NCBI GenBank assembly: GCA_011319805.1
Contig: SJRY01000225.1
Location: 62,001-126,000 of the forward strand
Length of the DNA stretch: 64,000 nucleotides
Direction: 5' to 3'
From: Macrocybe gigantea
Taxonomy: Eukaryota > Basidiomycota > Agaricomycetes > Agaricales > Callistosporiaceae
This document shows positions 9,598 to 20,749 of the stretch, piece by piece; the stretch's first letter is position 1; every line of letters starts with the position of its first letter. Position numbers and translations under genes: made by a program. Under the pieces are notes generated by a model. The model did no database searches, was not told the DNA's origin, and saw only the letters and a list, made by a program, of their open reading frames with translations.

Positions 9598-12500
9598 GAG
9601 GTGCTAAATCGCGACCCATACAGCTGAAACAGACTCGCTTCGATACCGGATGTAGATCATCCCATACTCTGAAATACACCATTCCTGCAAAGCGACCTGA
9701 AGCACCAAGAAGAACCATCCGAGGTGATAGACCACCGAAAAGAAAAGAACTCGCAGTACCAGCGAAGATACGAACGCGAAAAGGAATAGCAACGATAACA
9801 CCAGAAGTGGATAGCGGAGCAGACAGGACCTGCATCAATACCGCCATAGTAGAAAAAACAGGACTAAAGACACGACGAATCAAGAAGATTCAAATCATAA
9901 ATGCAGATGGATCACCCAACCGCCAGAAAACAGCAGATCGAGTAGCGGAAGTCCACATCGACATTAAAGGACACAAGGAGCACATGGAAGCCATCGTACT
10001 CGACATCGGAAAAACGGACATGCTACTAGGACATGATTGGCTTGTCTACCACAACCCAACAATCAAATGGAGGACAGGAGAAGTTGTCTTCGACAGATGC
10101 CCTAAAACGTGCAAAATAAACCACCAGACGATTAAGATACAGAAGGTGGCCGAATCAGCGAAAACCACAGCCAGCGACAAGACAGGAACCCAGATACCCC
10201 CATATCTGATCAGATTCAAACACCTCTTCAAGGAGAAGAACTTTGATCGCTTACCAGACCACAAAGAATGGGACCATGAAATAAACTTAACGAAAGATGC
10301 ACCCAAAACGATACCGAGCAAGGTTTATCCGATGACACAGAAAGAACTAGAGGAACTAGATGCCTTCGTCGAAGAAGGATTACGAACAGGAAAAATACGC
10401 CCATCGAAATCACCTTACGCAGCACCCTGCTTCTTTCGCAACAAGAAGGACGGAAGCAAACGACTCATCCAAGATTACCGGGAGATAAACAAATACACGG
10501 TCAAAGACAAATTCCCACTACCACGCATCAGTGAGCTCCTTGACGTACTACAAGGAGCAAAGTACTTTAGCAAGATCGATATCATCTGGGGATACAATAA
10601 CGTGCGCATCCGGAAAGGGGACGAATGGAAAGCAGCCTTCCTAACAGCAAGAGGACTCTTCGAACCGACAGTCATGTATTTTGGGCAGTGCAACGCACCA
10701 GGCACTTTCAGCCGAATGATGGCGAGCCTCTTCCAAGACCAAATACGAAGAAGAGTGTGCATAATCTATATGGACGACATCATAATCATCGGACGAACAC
10801 GAGAGGAACTTCAAAAGAACACCATAGAAGTCATGGAAATACTGAACAAGAACGACCTATTCATCAAAGGACTGAAATGCATCTGGGAATCATCGAAAGT
10901 CCCAGTACTAGGATACATCGTAGGAGAAGGGAAGGTAGAAATGGAACCAGAAAAGATCACAGCCGTACAATCCTGGCCAACCCCAAAGACGAAGAAAGAA
11001 CTACAAAAGTTCTTGGGATTCACGAACTTTTACTGACAATTCATCAAGGGATATGCAAAGGTTGCTAAACCCCTGACGGAGTTGACGGGGAACAAAACAT
11101 TCCAGTGGACAGACAAGCAACAAAGCGCTTTCAAAGAACTGATCCGACATATAACCTCAGCACCCATCCTAGCATTACCACAGACAGAAGGAAAATTCCG
11201 AGTCGAAACGGACGCCTCAGGATATGCCATTGGAGCGGTACTATCACAGCAGCAGAAAGGACTATGGCATCCGATCGCATTCATTTCGAGATGCATGACC
11301 CCAGCAGAACAAAACTACGAAATCTATGACAAGGAACTTCTTGCGATAATGGTCGCACTAAAGACATGGAGACAATACCTCCTCGAAGCTCGAGAGAAGT
11401 TCGAAATATTGACAGATCACAAAAACCTATCATACTTCCGGAAGCCGCAGCGACTCAATTCGAGACAGATTGGCTGGTACCTGAAATTACAAGAATACGA
11501 CTATGAACTATGACACGTACCAGGAAAAGCGAACGGAAAAGCAGACGTCTTATCACGAATGGCAGGATACGAAGAAAACCTAGCAGAAAAGGATGACATA
11601 CAAATGATCAAAGAAGCCGCATTCATCCGACATCTGGAAGAGAATAATGAACGAGACTTCGAATTTATGATGTTCGAGGACGAACACCTGCAAAAAGGGG
11701 AAACAGAAAATAACGAAACAATACGGACAAGGGGGATCACGATGATCGAATCCCCAAGAATAGAACAAATTCGACAATGTGCACGAAGAGAAACGATCGT
11801 AACAACAGGACTGAAGGAAAAACCGCACTGGTTCACAGAGGAAGACCACATCGTATACGCAGGAGGGAAAATCTACATCCCTCCAGACAACAAACTAAAG
11901 GAAGACATCATGTTTGAACACCACGACACTCCCATTGGAGGGCATCCAGGACAATATCGTATGCACGAACTCATAAACCGCACCTACTGGTGGCCATCAA
12001 TGCTAACAGACATCAAAAAATATGTTAATGGATGCGAAACATGTCAAAGAAACAAAATCATTCGACAAAAGAAACATGCGCCACTACACCCGCATGAGAT
12101 TCCGCAACAGCCATGGGAAGATATTGGAGTAGATCTCATAGGACCGCTACCCAACTCGAACGGCTTTAATGCCATCGCCGCAGTCACAGACCGCCTGACC
12201 AAGATGATCCACCTGATTCCTACAAACACTGAACTCACAGCAGAAGGCCTCGCACGACTATACCGAGACAATGTGTGGCGACTTCATGGAATCCCACGAA
12301 AGATCATCAGCGACCGAGGACCCCAATTTGCAGCACGATTCATGACAGCGCTTCTAAAACTGCTTGGAACAAAGCAAAACCTATCAATGGCCTATCATCC
12401 ACAGACAGATGGACAGGCGGAACGATCCCATCAGGAGACGGAAGCTTTCCTCAGAAGCTTCATGAACAACCTACAGGACGATTGGGCGGAATGGATAGCA

Positions 12501-13223
12501 ATCGCAGAGTATCAATACAATGACAAAACACACCAGGGAACGAAGGAAACGCCATTCTACCTCAACTACGGAATGCACCCCTGGAAGGGAGAACCACAGA
12601 CAGCAGAAGGGAACAATCCCGCAGCAAAGAACTTCATCGAAAAAATGGACCAAATGCGGAAAGAAGCAAATGCTGCGCTGCAGTATGCGCAGACACGGGC
12701 CAAAGACAATTACGATGCGAGACGAAAATCGGCCCGTGAATACAAGAAAGGAGATAGGGTATGGCTCGAAGCCACCAATATCACAGTCAATCGACCATCA
12801 AAGAAGTTATCGGCACTCCGATACGGACCGTTCAAGGTGATCGAAAAGAAAGGCGCCTCAGCATATCGCCTAGAACTCCCAGCATCATGGCAGCTGATAC
12901 ACCCTGTGTTCAACGAAATGCTACTCACACCCTACAAAGGACCCCGTTTCAAGATACAAGAGCGACCATCACCGCCACCCCCTGAAATCATAAATGATGA
13001 AGAAGAGTACGAGGTAGAAGAAATTCTAAAAAGAAAGAAACAAGGAAGAGGAACACTATTCCTGGTCAAATGGAAAGGGTACGGGCACGAGGAAAACACA
13101 TGGATCAAAGAGAAGGAACTGGGAAATGCGCAGCAAGCTCTGGACCGTTTCCTAAAAAAGACTACGAACCAGGATAAAAGGACCATGACTAGAGGAAAGA
13201 AGACCAAAAATCGCACATCATGA
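9567..13223 (+). pseudogene. pol: Pol polyprotein: PR-RT-RNase H-integrase-chromodomain
   Basis: One frame runs from 9567 to 13223, interrupted only by TGA at 11034-11036 and 11511-11513. The protease motif DSGAD is at 9810. RT motifs include YAAPCFF, FSKIDI and YMDD at 10767-10778. RNase H begins at VETDASGYAIGA and continues through TDHKNL. Integrase has the HHCC finger (H..H..CETC), then Asp in VDLIGPL, Asp in SDRGPQ and Glu in the QAERSHQE segment. A chromodomain (EEYEVEEIL, FLVKWKGY, NTWI) closes it at about 13000-13160. Both stops sit where an Arg is expected and are explained by CGA to TGA. It would make cDNA and insert it, perhaps at chromatin read by the chromodomain. Confidence 0.9.
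9573..9579 (+). promoter_or_regulatory. Candidate -1 ribosomal frameshift site
   Basis: G GGT TTT in the gag frame fits the X XXY YYZ slippery pattern. It lies inside the 31-nt window where gag and pol frames overlap (9567-9597) and shortly before the gag stop. A -1 slip enters the open pol frame directly. A downstream stem was not evaluated. Confidence 0.55.
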
Positions 13224-13616
13224 CCACCAACGCCCCCATCAGCATCGACAGCAGCGAGGACAGCCGTGCACCTACCCCCAACCGCCCCAGCGACCTTGAG
13301 AATCTGGCAAGGATTCTCAATGCTAGCGACTACATGGACCCCTCGCCATCACACTCGGCGCATATCTGCGCTATGTTATGACCGTCCGCACACACCTTTG
13401 GACTGGACGAACCCCGATGGGACCGGTCCCACAGCAGCTGAACGTATCGCGCTTCGCGAGGCAATGGAAATGCTTCGCACAGAGAACCGGCGACTTAAAC
13501 TCCTCGCCACCACGCTCCACCACATCCGCTCCTATAACGAAGAGCTCATTCATACGTGGGCCCCGCGTGCCGCAACCACCTGGGAGACCAATAATGGGTG
13601 GGGACAGCTGGACTAA
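13220..13616 (+). pseudogene. Small third ORF of gypsy copy B (frameshifted)
   Basis: An ATG at 13220 overlaps the pol stop as ATGA and opens 53 codons rich in Ser/Pro. A stop follows near 13378. The neighbouring frame carries on without a stop to 13616 with a protein-like, helix-prone stretch (RIALREAMEMLRTENRRLK). A small indel near 13375 would join them. Function unknown; it does not resemble an envelope protein (no signal or membrane segment). Confidence 0.5.
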
Positions 13617-13654
13617 GGTCTTTTCGCGAGGACGCGAATCTAAAGAGAGGGTGA

Positions 13655-13973
13655 TGTTACAGACGCCGCCCAAAAGGACTATTCAATTTCTTATCTTATC
13701 TCTCCTCCATCCCTTATCCCCTATCACACTGCACAGTGCGCAGCCATCGAGTCATTCCACTTCCCTAGTCACTCCGAGTCATCTCCTCCTTAGTCTTACT
13801 CATCCGCAGTCCACAGCATTTGCGCAGTTCGTGGTCCGTGCTCGAGTACTGTAACGTATATAAGGATTCCCAGATGTACCAGTAGCGCTAGGCTTAATAT
13901 TCCATTTGCCATCGTCTTAAACCACTCTCGCACTTAGTCTGCCCGAGTCCTTTAAGATTCGTCTAGCCTAACA
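13655..13973 (+). repeat. 3' LTR of gypsy copy B
   Basis: This 319-bp LTR matches 7476-7794 except at two positions, both of the CG-to-CA type. It is preceded by a purine-rich tract (AAAGAGAGGG within 13641-13654). It is followed by AGTTT (13974-13978), half of a 5-bp target duplication whose partner lies at 2413-2417 on the other strand. Confidence 0.95.
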
Positions 13974-14183
13974 AGTTTCTGAGAGCCAAGCTTTCAATGA
14001 TCTGCACAGTGCAATAGAATGTGACTGCACAGAGTGAGGATTACAATCGATGATGTGATTGATTGCATTCATTGAGTCCAAAAAACACACGACAGAATTA
14101 ACTCCATCTTGTGCGATGGCCTTTTGGATTGCCATTCGCAATCCAATAAGCTCAGCATCATCGCTTGTTGCTTTGCCAACCGG
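13974..14183 (-). mobile_element. LINE fragment between two gypsy insertions
   Basis: This is RNase H coding sequence on the minus strand (segment around CFLDSMNAI). It joins to 2413-2749 across the copy B target site, and to 25911-26556 across the 11.7-kb gypsy target site CCGG (14180-14183). Confidence 0.9.
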
Positions 14184-15306
14184 TGATGAGCGCTCCACGC
14201 TGCTGACCACCAATAAGTCCTAATTTGGTAATCCCGCCCCTGCATTCGAAATCATACCACTACTCGGCCCCTCAGCATGATACCGCAGCCCAGCCGCTGA
14301 CTTCTCGTTCGAGTACTCGGAATGTCGACAACTCCGTGAGGCTTCCATTCCAGGTCCCAGACACTTCGCCAAACACATCGCACCCATACATTCCGGACCT
14401 TCTGCACTTCCTATACCGCCCAATCCAGTCAGGCAGTCTTATTCCTATATGCCTCCCCCGATTCCCAGATCCCGATATGGCAAGACTACTACCATTTTCG
14501 ATACCACGCCTCACGCCTTCCCGCGTTCCCGACACTGCCTGCCGCAGTACATTCGAAACAAGGGATTTCGAGCGCGCTACCGTTTCATCCACTCTCATTT
14601 CGAAATTCATGACTCATATTTCACTGATACATTCTACATTCCTTAGATTATTTTCATGTTCCATTCTACAATGCGTGGCACCGGTTTCAGGATGTTCTTT
14701 TACCTACTGTTTCACCTTTTATGTTCAGATTTCGAACGGACTTACATCTCCCCGACATTTCAGCCACTAAACACCCTTTCGAAATCATACGATACGTTCT
14801 CTCATTCGGTTTCGACTTCACCGGTTATTCCGATACTCGAAATCTTCTCATCTATAAAAACCCATGTACTTGACATTTGTAAGAACATAGAAAAAGTTAC
14901 CGTCTCAATCCTTCAGCAGTCTCGCAGTCTATGACTCGTGTGGAGTCCTTGTGTTATCCGATCTCAAAGTGTCGCACTCGCATGGAGCCACAGCACTCAG
15001 TCTCGAAATCAGTGTCCCTGGCTTCACGTGGAAGCCAACTATTGTCGAAACCCTTCCGAAACCCTCACCGAAGCCCCGATATCGTGCGGGAATTCAGCTA
15101 AGTCTAGCCGCCTTGTTTCGAAAACCCGAAATCCGCTCGAAACCATCCATATTCACTTCATTCCATTCCCCCCCTTTTCACGCTACAGTCCCTCGGGTTA
15201 CTCTGTGACTTGAACAGCTCATAGTTTATACAGCCTCGGATAGGGACTGATGCTTCCTTCATTCCACCTTGTTGGTTTGCAGGTTAGTGCTTCCCGATAG
15301 TTATCA
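14184..15306 (+). repeat. 5' LTR of the 11.7-kb gypsy element
   Basis: The LTR runs TGATGAGCGC..GATAGTTATCA. It has many TTCGAAA-like motifs and a TATAAAA at about 14855. It is near-identical over most of its length to the 3' LTR, with small indels. Confidence 0.93.
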
Positions 15307-15309
15307 TTT

Positions 15310-15327
15310 TGGAGCCCACCGTGAGGG
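15310..15327 (+). promoter_or_regulatory. Primer-binding site of the 11.7-kb gypsy
   Basis: TGGAGCCCACCGTGAGGG begins 3 nt after the LTR with the TGG expected for pairing to a tRNA 3' CCA end. The isotype was not determined. This contrasts with the self-priming site of copies A and B. Confidence 0.55.
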
Positions 15328-15499
15328 GCTAGTTCAAGATTTCAAGTAACCCCAACCAATCTTCTATCTCGTCCACTGTTACCTCCCGCGCCAAGGCAGC
15401 CGCTCGCAGGAGACAAACCCCAGGTCCCTGAAATCTTCATCGATCACCTGTTCCGCGCTCCTGAGCGCCCTCTCCTGAACTCCTTATCTCTCTTCCCGA

Positions 15500-17504
15500 C
15501 TTGCTACCCTCATCTCCCGAACCCTTATCCCCAGCCTCAGTCAAACAAGAAACGGATTCTGATCTAGAACTCCTTTCAGACCCGCTTTCGATAGACTCAA
15601 GTCCCATCCTTATCAATCCAACTCCATCACAGTCCCCTCCTGAAAGAACCCCTTCCCGAAATATCCAACAACTCCGTGATCTCTGACAATCAGTTCGAAA
15701 TCTGTTATCCGGCATGTCTAACAATGAAACCAACAATCCCGCGTCCAGCGCTGGTGTCAGTGACCCCGCTCCCGCATGGCTAGTAACTATGCCAGCTCGT
15801 GGCCACTCCACAGCTCCACGTTTCGATCCCGCGCAGCCCTGTGAGCTCTCCCGATACTTCAGAGAACTCGACCACCTCTTCAGTATGCCGGAGTCACAGG
15901 TGACGCGCAGAAGAAGGAGTATGCCATTCGTTATCCTGATTTTGCGACCTCCGAGCTTTGGGAAAGCCTCCCGGAGTTCCAAGGTCGCCCTTATGCCGAC
16001 TTCCGAGATGCCATTCAGCGTCTCTACCCTGGAGCTGAAGACAAACATCGCTATAACATAGGCAATTTAGACCAGCTCATTGGCGAAACCAGTCGCCTCG
16101 GCATCAGGACCCACGAGCAGCTCGTGGAATATTACCACAAATTTTACACTATCACGAAGTATCTAGTTGACAAAGAAGAGATGTCGGCCAAAGAGCAAGC
16201 TAGGGCCTATGAACACGCGTTCCCCACGGATTTACAAGCCAAAGTCCGAGATCGCCTCGAAGTCAAGTTCCCGGATTACGATCCCTATTTTACCCACTCG
16301 CTTGTTGATATACAAGATGCCGCAGCCTACGTTTTTAAATGAGAAGAACAGCCCGGAGCTTCGTTGGTCCGTTACCAGTCCATAGCCCCCGCAACCCGAA
16401 GTACTTCAGCTGCCCCCGAAGCCCTGTAAAACAGGAGGACCTTAACACCATCCTTGCGAGCATGACTCAAAACATCACAACCGGGATCAGCGACGTTCTC
16501 ATCAAGTTTATGCAGGCACAAGCCAATACTGGAGGCTTCCGACCCCATGCTCCCGGAAACCGTCCCGAGGGTTGTCATTTCTGTAGCAAACCCGATTGTC
16601 GGATTAGGGACTGTGAGACGGCCGAGAATTATATTCGTGAAGGCCTTATCCGCCGTGATTTCAATGAACGAATCACACTCCCACACAGGCCAAAATTCCG
16701 AGAGCTATTCGAGGTGCCACTATGCAGGAACGTGTCAACGAATATTATAGGCAGTATCCTAACGAGCGACCACGCGGAATCATTACCTCCAATGCAGACA
16801 CCACTGGCCAAATGCTCCTTTCCGTCGCAACTTATAATCCTACAGAGAATCCCATAGTCCCGAGCGACTCCGCCTATGCTTATGCTGTAAATCCCGCTGC
16901 CAGTACCCAGGTCAACGACCACCTGTCTGATATCCAAGAACGTATCTGTCAGCTAAATCTCGAAGCCCAAGTCCTCGCCAACTGCCGCACCATTATGGAT
17001 CATGTCGAAATCACCCGCAGAGGTCCGCCTCGTGCAAACCACCGAGTCAATCCCAAAACTCCTGTAGTTGCTTCTTCACCTCGAAATCCAGAACCATCCC
17101 CAGGTCAGCCGCCGAATCCCGAGGCCAGTACTTCGGCATCAAAAGGTAAAGAAAAGGAAGTATCCCCAGCTCCTTCGTCACAGACTCTTCCTGAGAATAC
17201 CCAGGCCGAAACCATCCGTCACGAGGGACCCATCCATCCCTTCCGCGATGTTCCTGAAGTTCGTTACGCTCCTCCCACCACTCGAAACTTTGCAGCTCCC
17301 GCCCCAGTAGCCAAACCAACTAACAAGGACCCCTCAAAACAACCCGCCTACAAGAACATTTTCCCCGTCGTCGATAAGAAGCATGCAGATGAAGTCTTCG
17401 AAACCGTTTTGAAAGGCACCACTCAAATCTCCAACGAGGCCCTCCTTTCCCTTTCCCCGAAATCAGATCGAAGATGCACGAGCTTGTCACTCCAAAACGG
17501 GTAG
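15500..17504 (+). pseudogene. Gag region of the 11.7-kb gypsy
   Basis: Several overlapping open stretches in different frames make one decayed Gag. There is a Ser/Pro/acidic N-part (15501-15686), an ATG at 15714 (MSNNETNNP), a frame change near 15893, a Gag core to 16342, a knuckle-like C-x2-C..C segment (CHFCSKPDCRIRDC) near 16576, and a Pro-rich linker to 17504. At least three frame breaks prevent a full product. Confidence 0.75.
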
Positions 17505-18243
17505 CTAATGAGACCAACCCCATCGCAGTCATGTCCCAGGAGTGCAGCATTCCCAAACCTGTGTTTCGAGCTACCATCGAGGAAATCCTCGATGAAGATA
17601 CCACCCCGTCGAAATCAATCAACCTTAACGAACTCCCTTTCGGCATCGCAGATTCCAATGCTGCTACATATGGACAAGCCGCGCCACTGAGGGGCACTAC
17701 CATCATCGAAGACCTGATTTCAACCTACATTTCGAGCATGAGCCGTGACCAGATCGATCCCGAACGCCTCATTGTAGCCAAAGAGAGTCATGCCCTTCGC
17801 TCTATCACATGTCTCATCGATCATCAAGACTATGTTGAATGTGTCGTTGATCCCGGATCCCAAATTATAGCCATGTCTGATGCAGTATGTCACAAGCTTG
17901 GGATCGCTATGACCCTACCGTCCGCCTCGATATGCAGTCAGCCAATGGCGAAATCGACAAATCGCTTGGATTATCCCGAAACATCCCGGTTACTATCAAC
18001 GAAATCACCCTCTATGCCCAAATCCATGTATTACCTAACCCTGCCTATGATATCCTCCTCGGTCGCCCCTTTGACGTCTTAACCGAATCTCTCATCAAGA
18101 ACTACCGGAATGAGGATCAAACCATCACAATACACGATCCCAACACCAACAGACATACTACGATCCCGACTCAGCCCTGTGGCAAACCGAAATACATGAT
18201 GCTAGGAAAGAAGACTGCTGCAGTGAATTTTTTTCGCAGATAG
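17474..18243 (+). pseudogene. Aspartic protease region of the 11.7-kb gypsy
   Basis: The active-site segment is VVDPGSQIIAMSDAVC near 17849, followed after a frame change near 17887 by the flap and ILLGRPFDVL, which together mark a retropepsin. Asp-Pro-Gly replaces the usual Asp-Ser/Thr-Gly. I recall this form from related basidiomycete gypsy elements, so it may be a family trait. Confidence 0.7.
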
Positions 18244-18284
18244 AGGACACATTAGCTGACGGCGATTACGCTTTTGTTGTTTCC

Positions 18285-20624
18285 TTGGACAAAACTCAAG
18301 ACAATTTGGACCTTCGCCTCGATTACTATGCCCAGGTTCCTGCTCCCAATCCTGTTTCTAATTCCACTCCCGATATGTCTATTTCAAATTATCTCTCATC
18401 CTTATATCTTTCGGCCTGTGATATTTCCATTTCCCCGATTTCAGCTTTACTGTATGAGTCTAGTGGTCATCCAACACGACCTCAGACGCAATTTCAGAGT
18501 GGTTTCAACACCACGAACACTTCCTCTTCTGATTTTGTTTATTTATATGATGTGACCAGGTACGCTCCCGAACTTTCTAAACATACCCCTTCCGAATCGT
18601 GCGATACGTTCGCGAAACGTAAATACAAGCCCGTCGCCCTCAAAGTCCGTTCCGTCATTGCCCCACTTCCCGATAATAGCAAATTTCAAATCCTCCATGA
18701 AATCTGCGGAGACCCCCTTGCCAGTATGCCGAAACTATCCCCAAATCCCCCTCCTTTTATCCCGACCAGTCGCTATACCGAGGATCGTCGAAATCTTGTT
18801 GACAAGGCTCATCCCGAAGGCTTCCTTTGGCCAGAAGAACGAAGACTGATGCACCACTTTATGTGCCTCCAAACGGTGCCTTCACTTGGACTGACCAAGA
18901 GCGCGGTCGATTTGAGAAGACTTTTTCCCCGCCGTTGAAATCCCTGTCATTCAGCACAAGCCTTGGATTCACAAGAACATCCCAATACCTCCTGGTATTT
19001 ATGATGAAATTTGTCAGCTCATTCATCGAAAGATCGATGCCGGTGTCTATGAACCCTCGAATTCCTCCTACCGCTCCCGGTGGTTCACAGTCGTCAAGAA
19101 AGATGGCAAGTTGCTTCGCATCGTCCACTCCCTCGAGCTGCTAAACAAAGTCACCATCCGTCATTCCGGAGTTACCCCGGTCCCTGATCACTTAGCAGAA
19201 CAATTTGGTGGCCGCCCCTGTGGTGCGATGCTTGACCTCTATGTTGGCTACGATGAACGACTCCTCGCTGAAAACTCTGGGATCTCACTACGTTCCAGAC
19301 CCCCTTTGGCGCTATGCGACTTGTTACGCTCCCGATGGGCTGGACCAATTCCATTCCTATATTCCATGATGATGTAACTTTCATCCTACAAGACGAGATA
19401 CCGCATCTTACCATCCCCTATATCGATGATGTCCCCGTGAAAGGCCCAGATTCCGAATATCGACGTCCCAATAACAGTTTCGAAACCATTCCACAGAATC
19501 CCGGCATCCGTCGCTTCGTTTGGGAACACTTTTGCAATCTGAACCATGTTGTCCAGTGCATGAAGTATTCTGGAGGCACCTTTTCTGGCACAAAGCTCAT
19601 GCTCTGTAGTCCCGAAATCACAGTTCTTGGACACCGTTGTACGCCTAAAGGTCGTCTTCCTGATGAATCCCGAGTTGTCGCAATCAAAACTTGGAAACCG
19701 TGCCGAGACCTCTCAGACATTCGCGCCTTCCTCGGAACGATTGGTGTCATGCGTATCTTCATTCGAAATTTCGCTCATCGTGCTGACGCCTTAGTCCGCC
19801 TTACGCAGAAGAATGTAGACTACGTCTTCAGTCAGGAGCAACTCGACGCACAGGAAGACCTGAAACAAGCCCTTATCACTTCTCCAGCTCTCCGACCCCT
19901 CACTACAAGTCGAAGCCCCCATTATCCTCGCCGTCGATACCTCTACATCGCAGTCGGTTACTTCCTTTGCCAATGCGATCCCGATAACCCTCGAGTCCGA
20001 TATTACAACCGTTTCAGATCCATCACACTGAATGATCGTGAACGTCGCTTCTCACAGCCGAAACTCGAAATCTATGGCTTATTCCGATCGGTCCGTGCAG
20101 TACGCATGTACATCATTGGTGTACGAAACCTCGTTGTCGAAGTTGATGCCCGCTATATCAAAGGCATGCTAAACAATCCCGATATAGTCCCCTCTGCCAG
20201 TATCAATCGATGGATCCTGACGATCCTGACATTCCACTTCACACTTGTTCATGTTCCTGGCTCTAGTCACGGTCCTGATGGTCTTTCCCGCCGACCAGGC
20301 AATCCCGAGCCTGACCAAGACGAAGATTTCGACGATTGGATTGACAGAGTCTATGGCTTCATCCATTTTGTTAATACCCCTCGATATTGTCCCGAAACAC
20401 GTCGAAGTCACCTCATTTCGATATACCTAGGACAGGACATTTCAAGTGGGGAGGACGGTCAAGCTGTCTTCCATCGAAACTCCTCCTCTCCCGAGTCCGA
20501 AGACCGTCTAGAAGCCAACCCTGACCTTCGACAGCTCAGCTCCATCCCTGATTATATATTTGTTCCTCGTTCGAAATCAGCCATTGCCACGATCAGCGTC
20601 TCGACCTCGTACAGGACTATTTGA
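18285..20624 (+). pseudogene. Reverse transcriptase and RNase H of the 11.7-kb gypsy
   Basis: A pre-RT region (18285-18938) leads through frame changes near 18830, 19110 and 19310 to the RT. Motifs seen are VKKDGKLLRIVHSLE, MLDLYVGYDER, LPMGWTNS and the catalytic YIDD (in PYIDDVPVKGP at about 19420). RNase H-like sequence with LEIYGL and HVPGSSHGPDGLSRR follows. The 436-codon stretch 19314-20624 is the longest intact piece. Confidence 0.8.
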
Positions 20625-20749
20625 CCACCTTGCGTTGTCCACCCAGTCTCACAGATTCTGCTTTCGAGGCCTTTGTTCGGTATTGCTTCCACTTCTTCGT
20701 TGCCGCTGACAAGTTATGGTGAAAGGACGATCAAGGTAGTCACAAACTC

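Larger units (their letters stand above)
7476..13973 (+). mobile_element. Full-length Ty3/gypsy chromovirus, copy B
   Basis: The 6498-bp element has two 319-bp LTRs that differ at two sites (7645 and the site matching 13733), a self-priming site, gag, a -1 frameshift overlap, pol with C-terminal chromodomain, a small third ORF and a purine-rich tract before the 3' LTR. The flanks TATGT on the left and AGTTT on the right do not match, whereas AGTTT matches the flank of copy A. Domain order PR-RT-RH-IN-chromodomain places it among chromoviruses of the Tf1/MarY1-like kind. It is young but broken. Confidence 0.95.

Noticed and set aside
13220..13616. Envelope-like gene
   Set aside because: No signal peptide, membrane segment or glycoprotein features are visible.
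13378..13854. A 158-codon plus-strand gene spanning the end of gypsy copy B
   Set aside because: It crosses from internal sequence into the 3' LTR and is repeated wherever the LTR occurs. It is chance open sequence.
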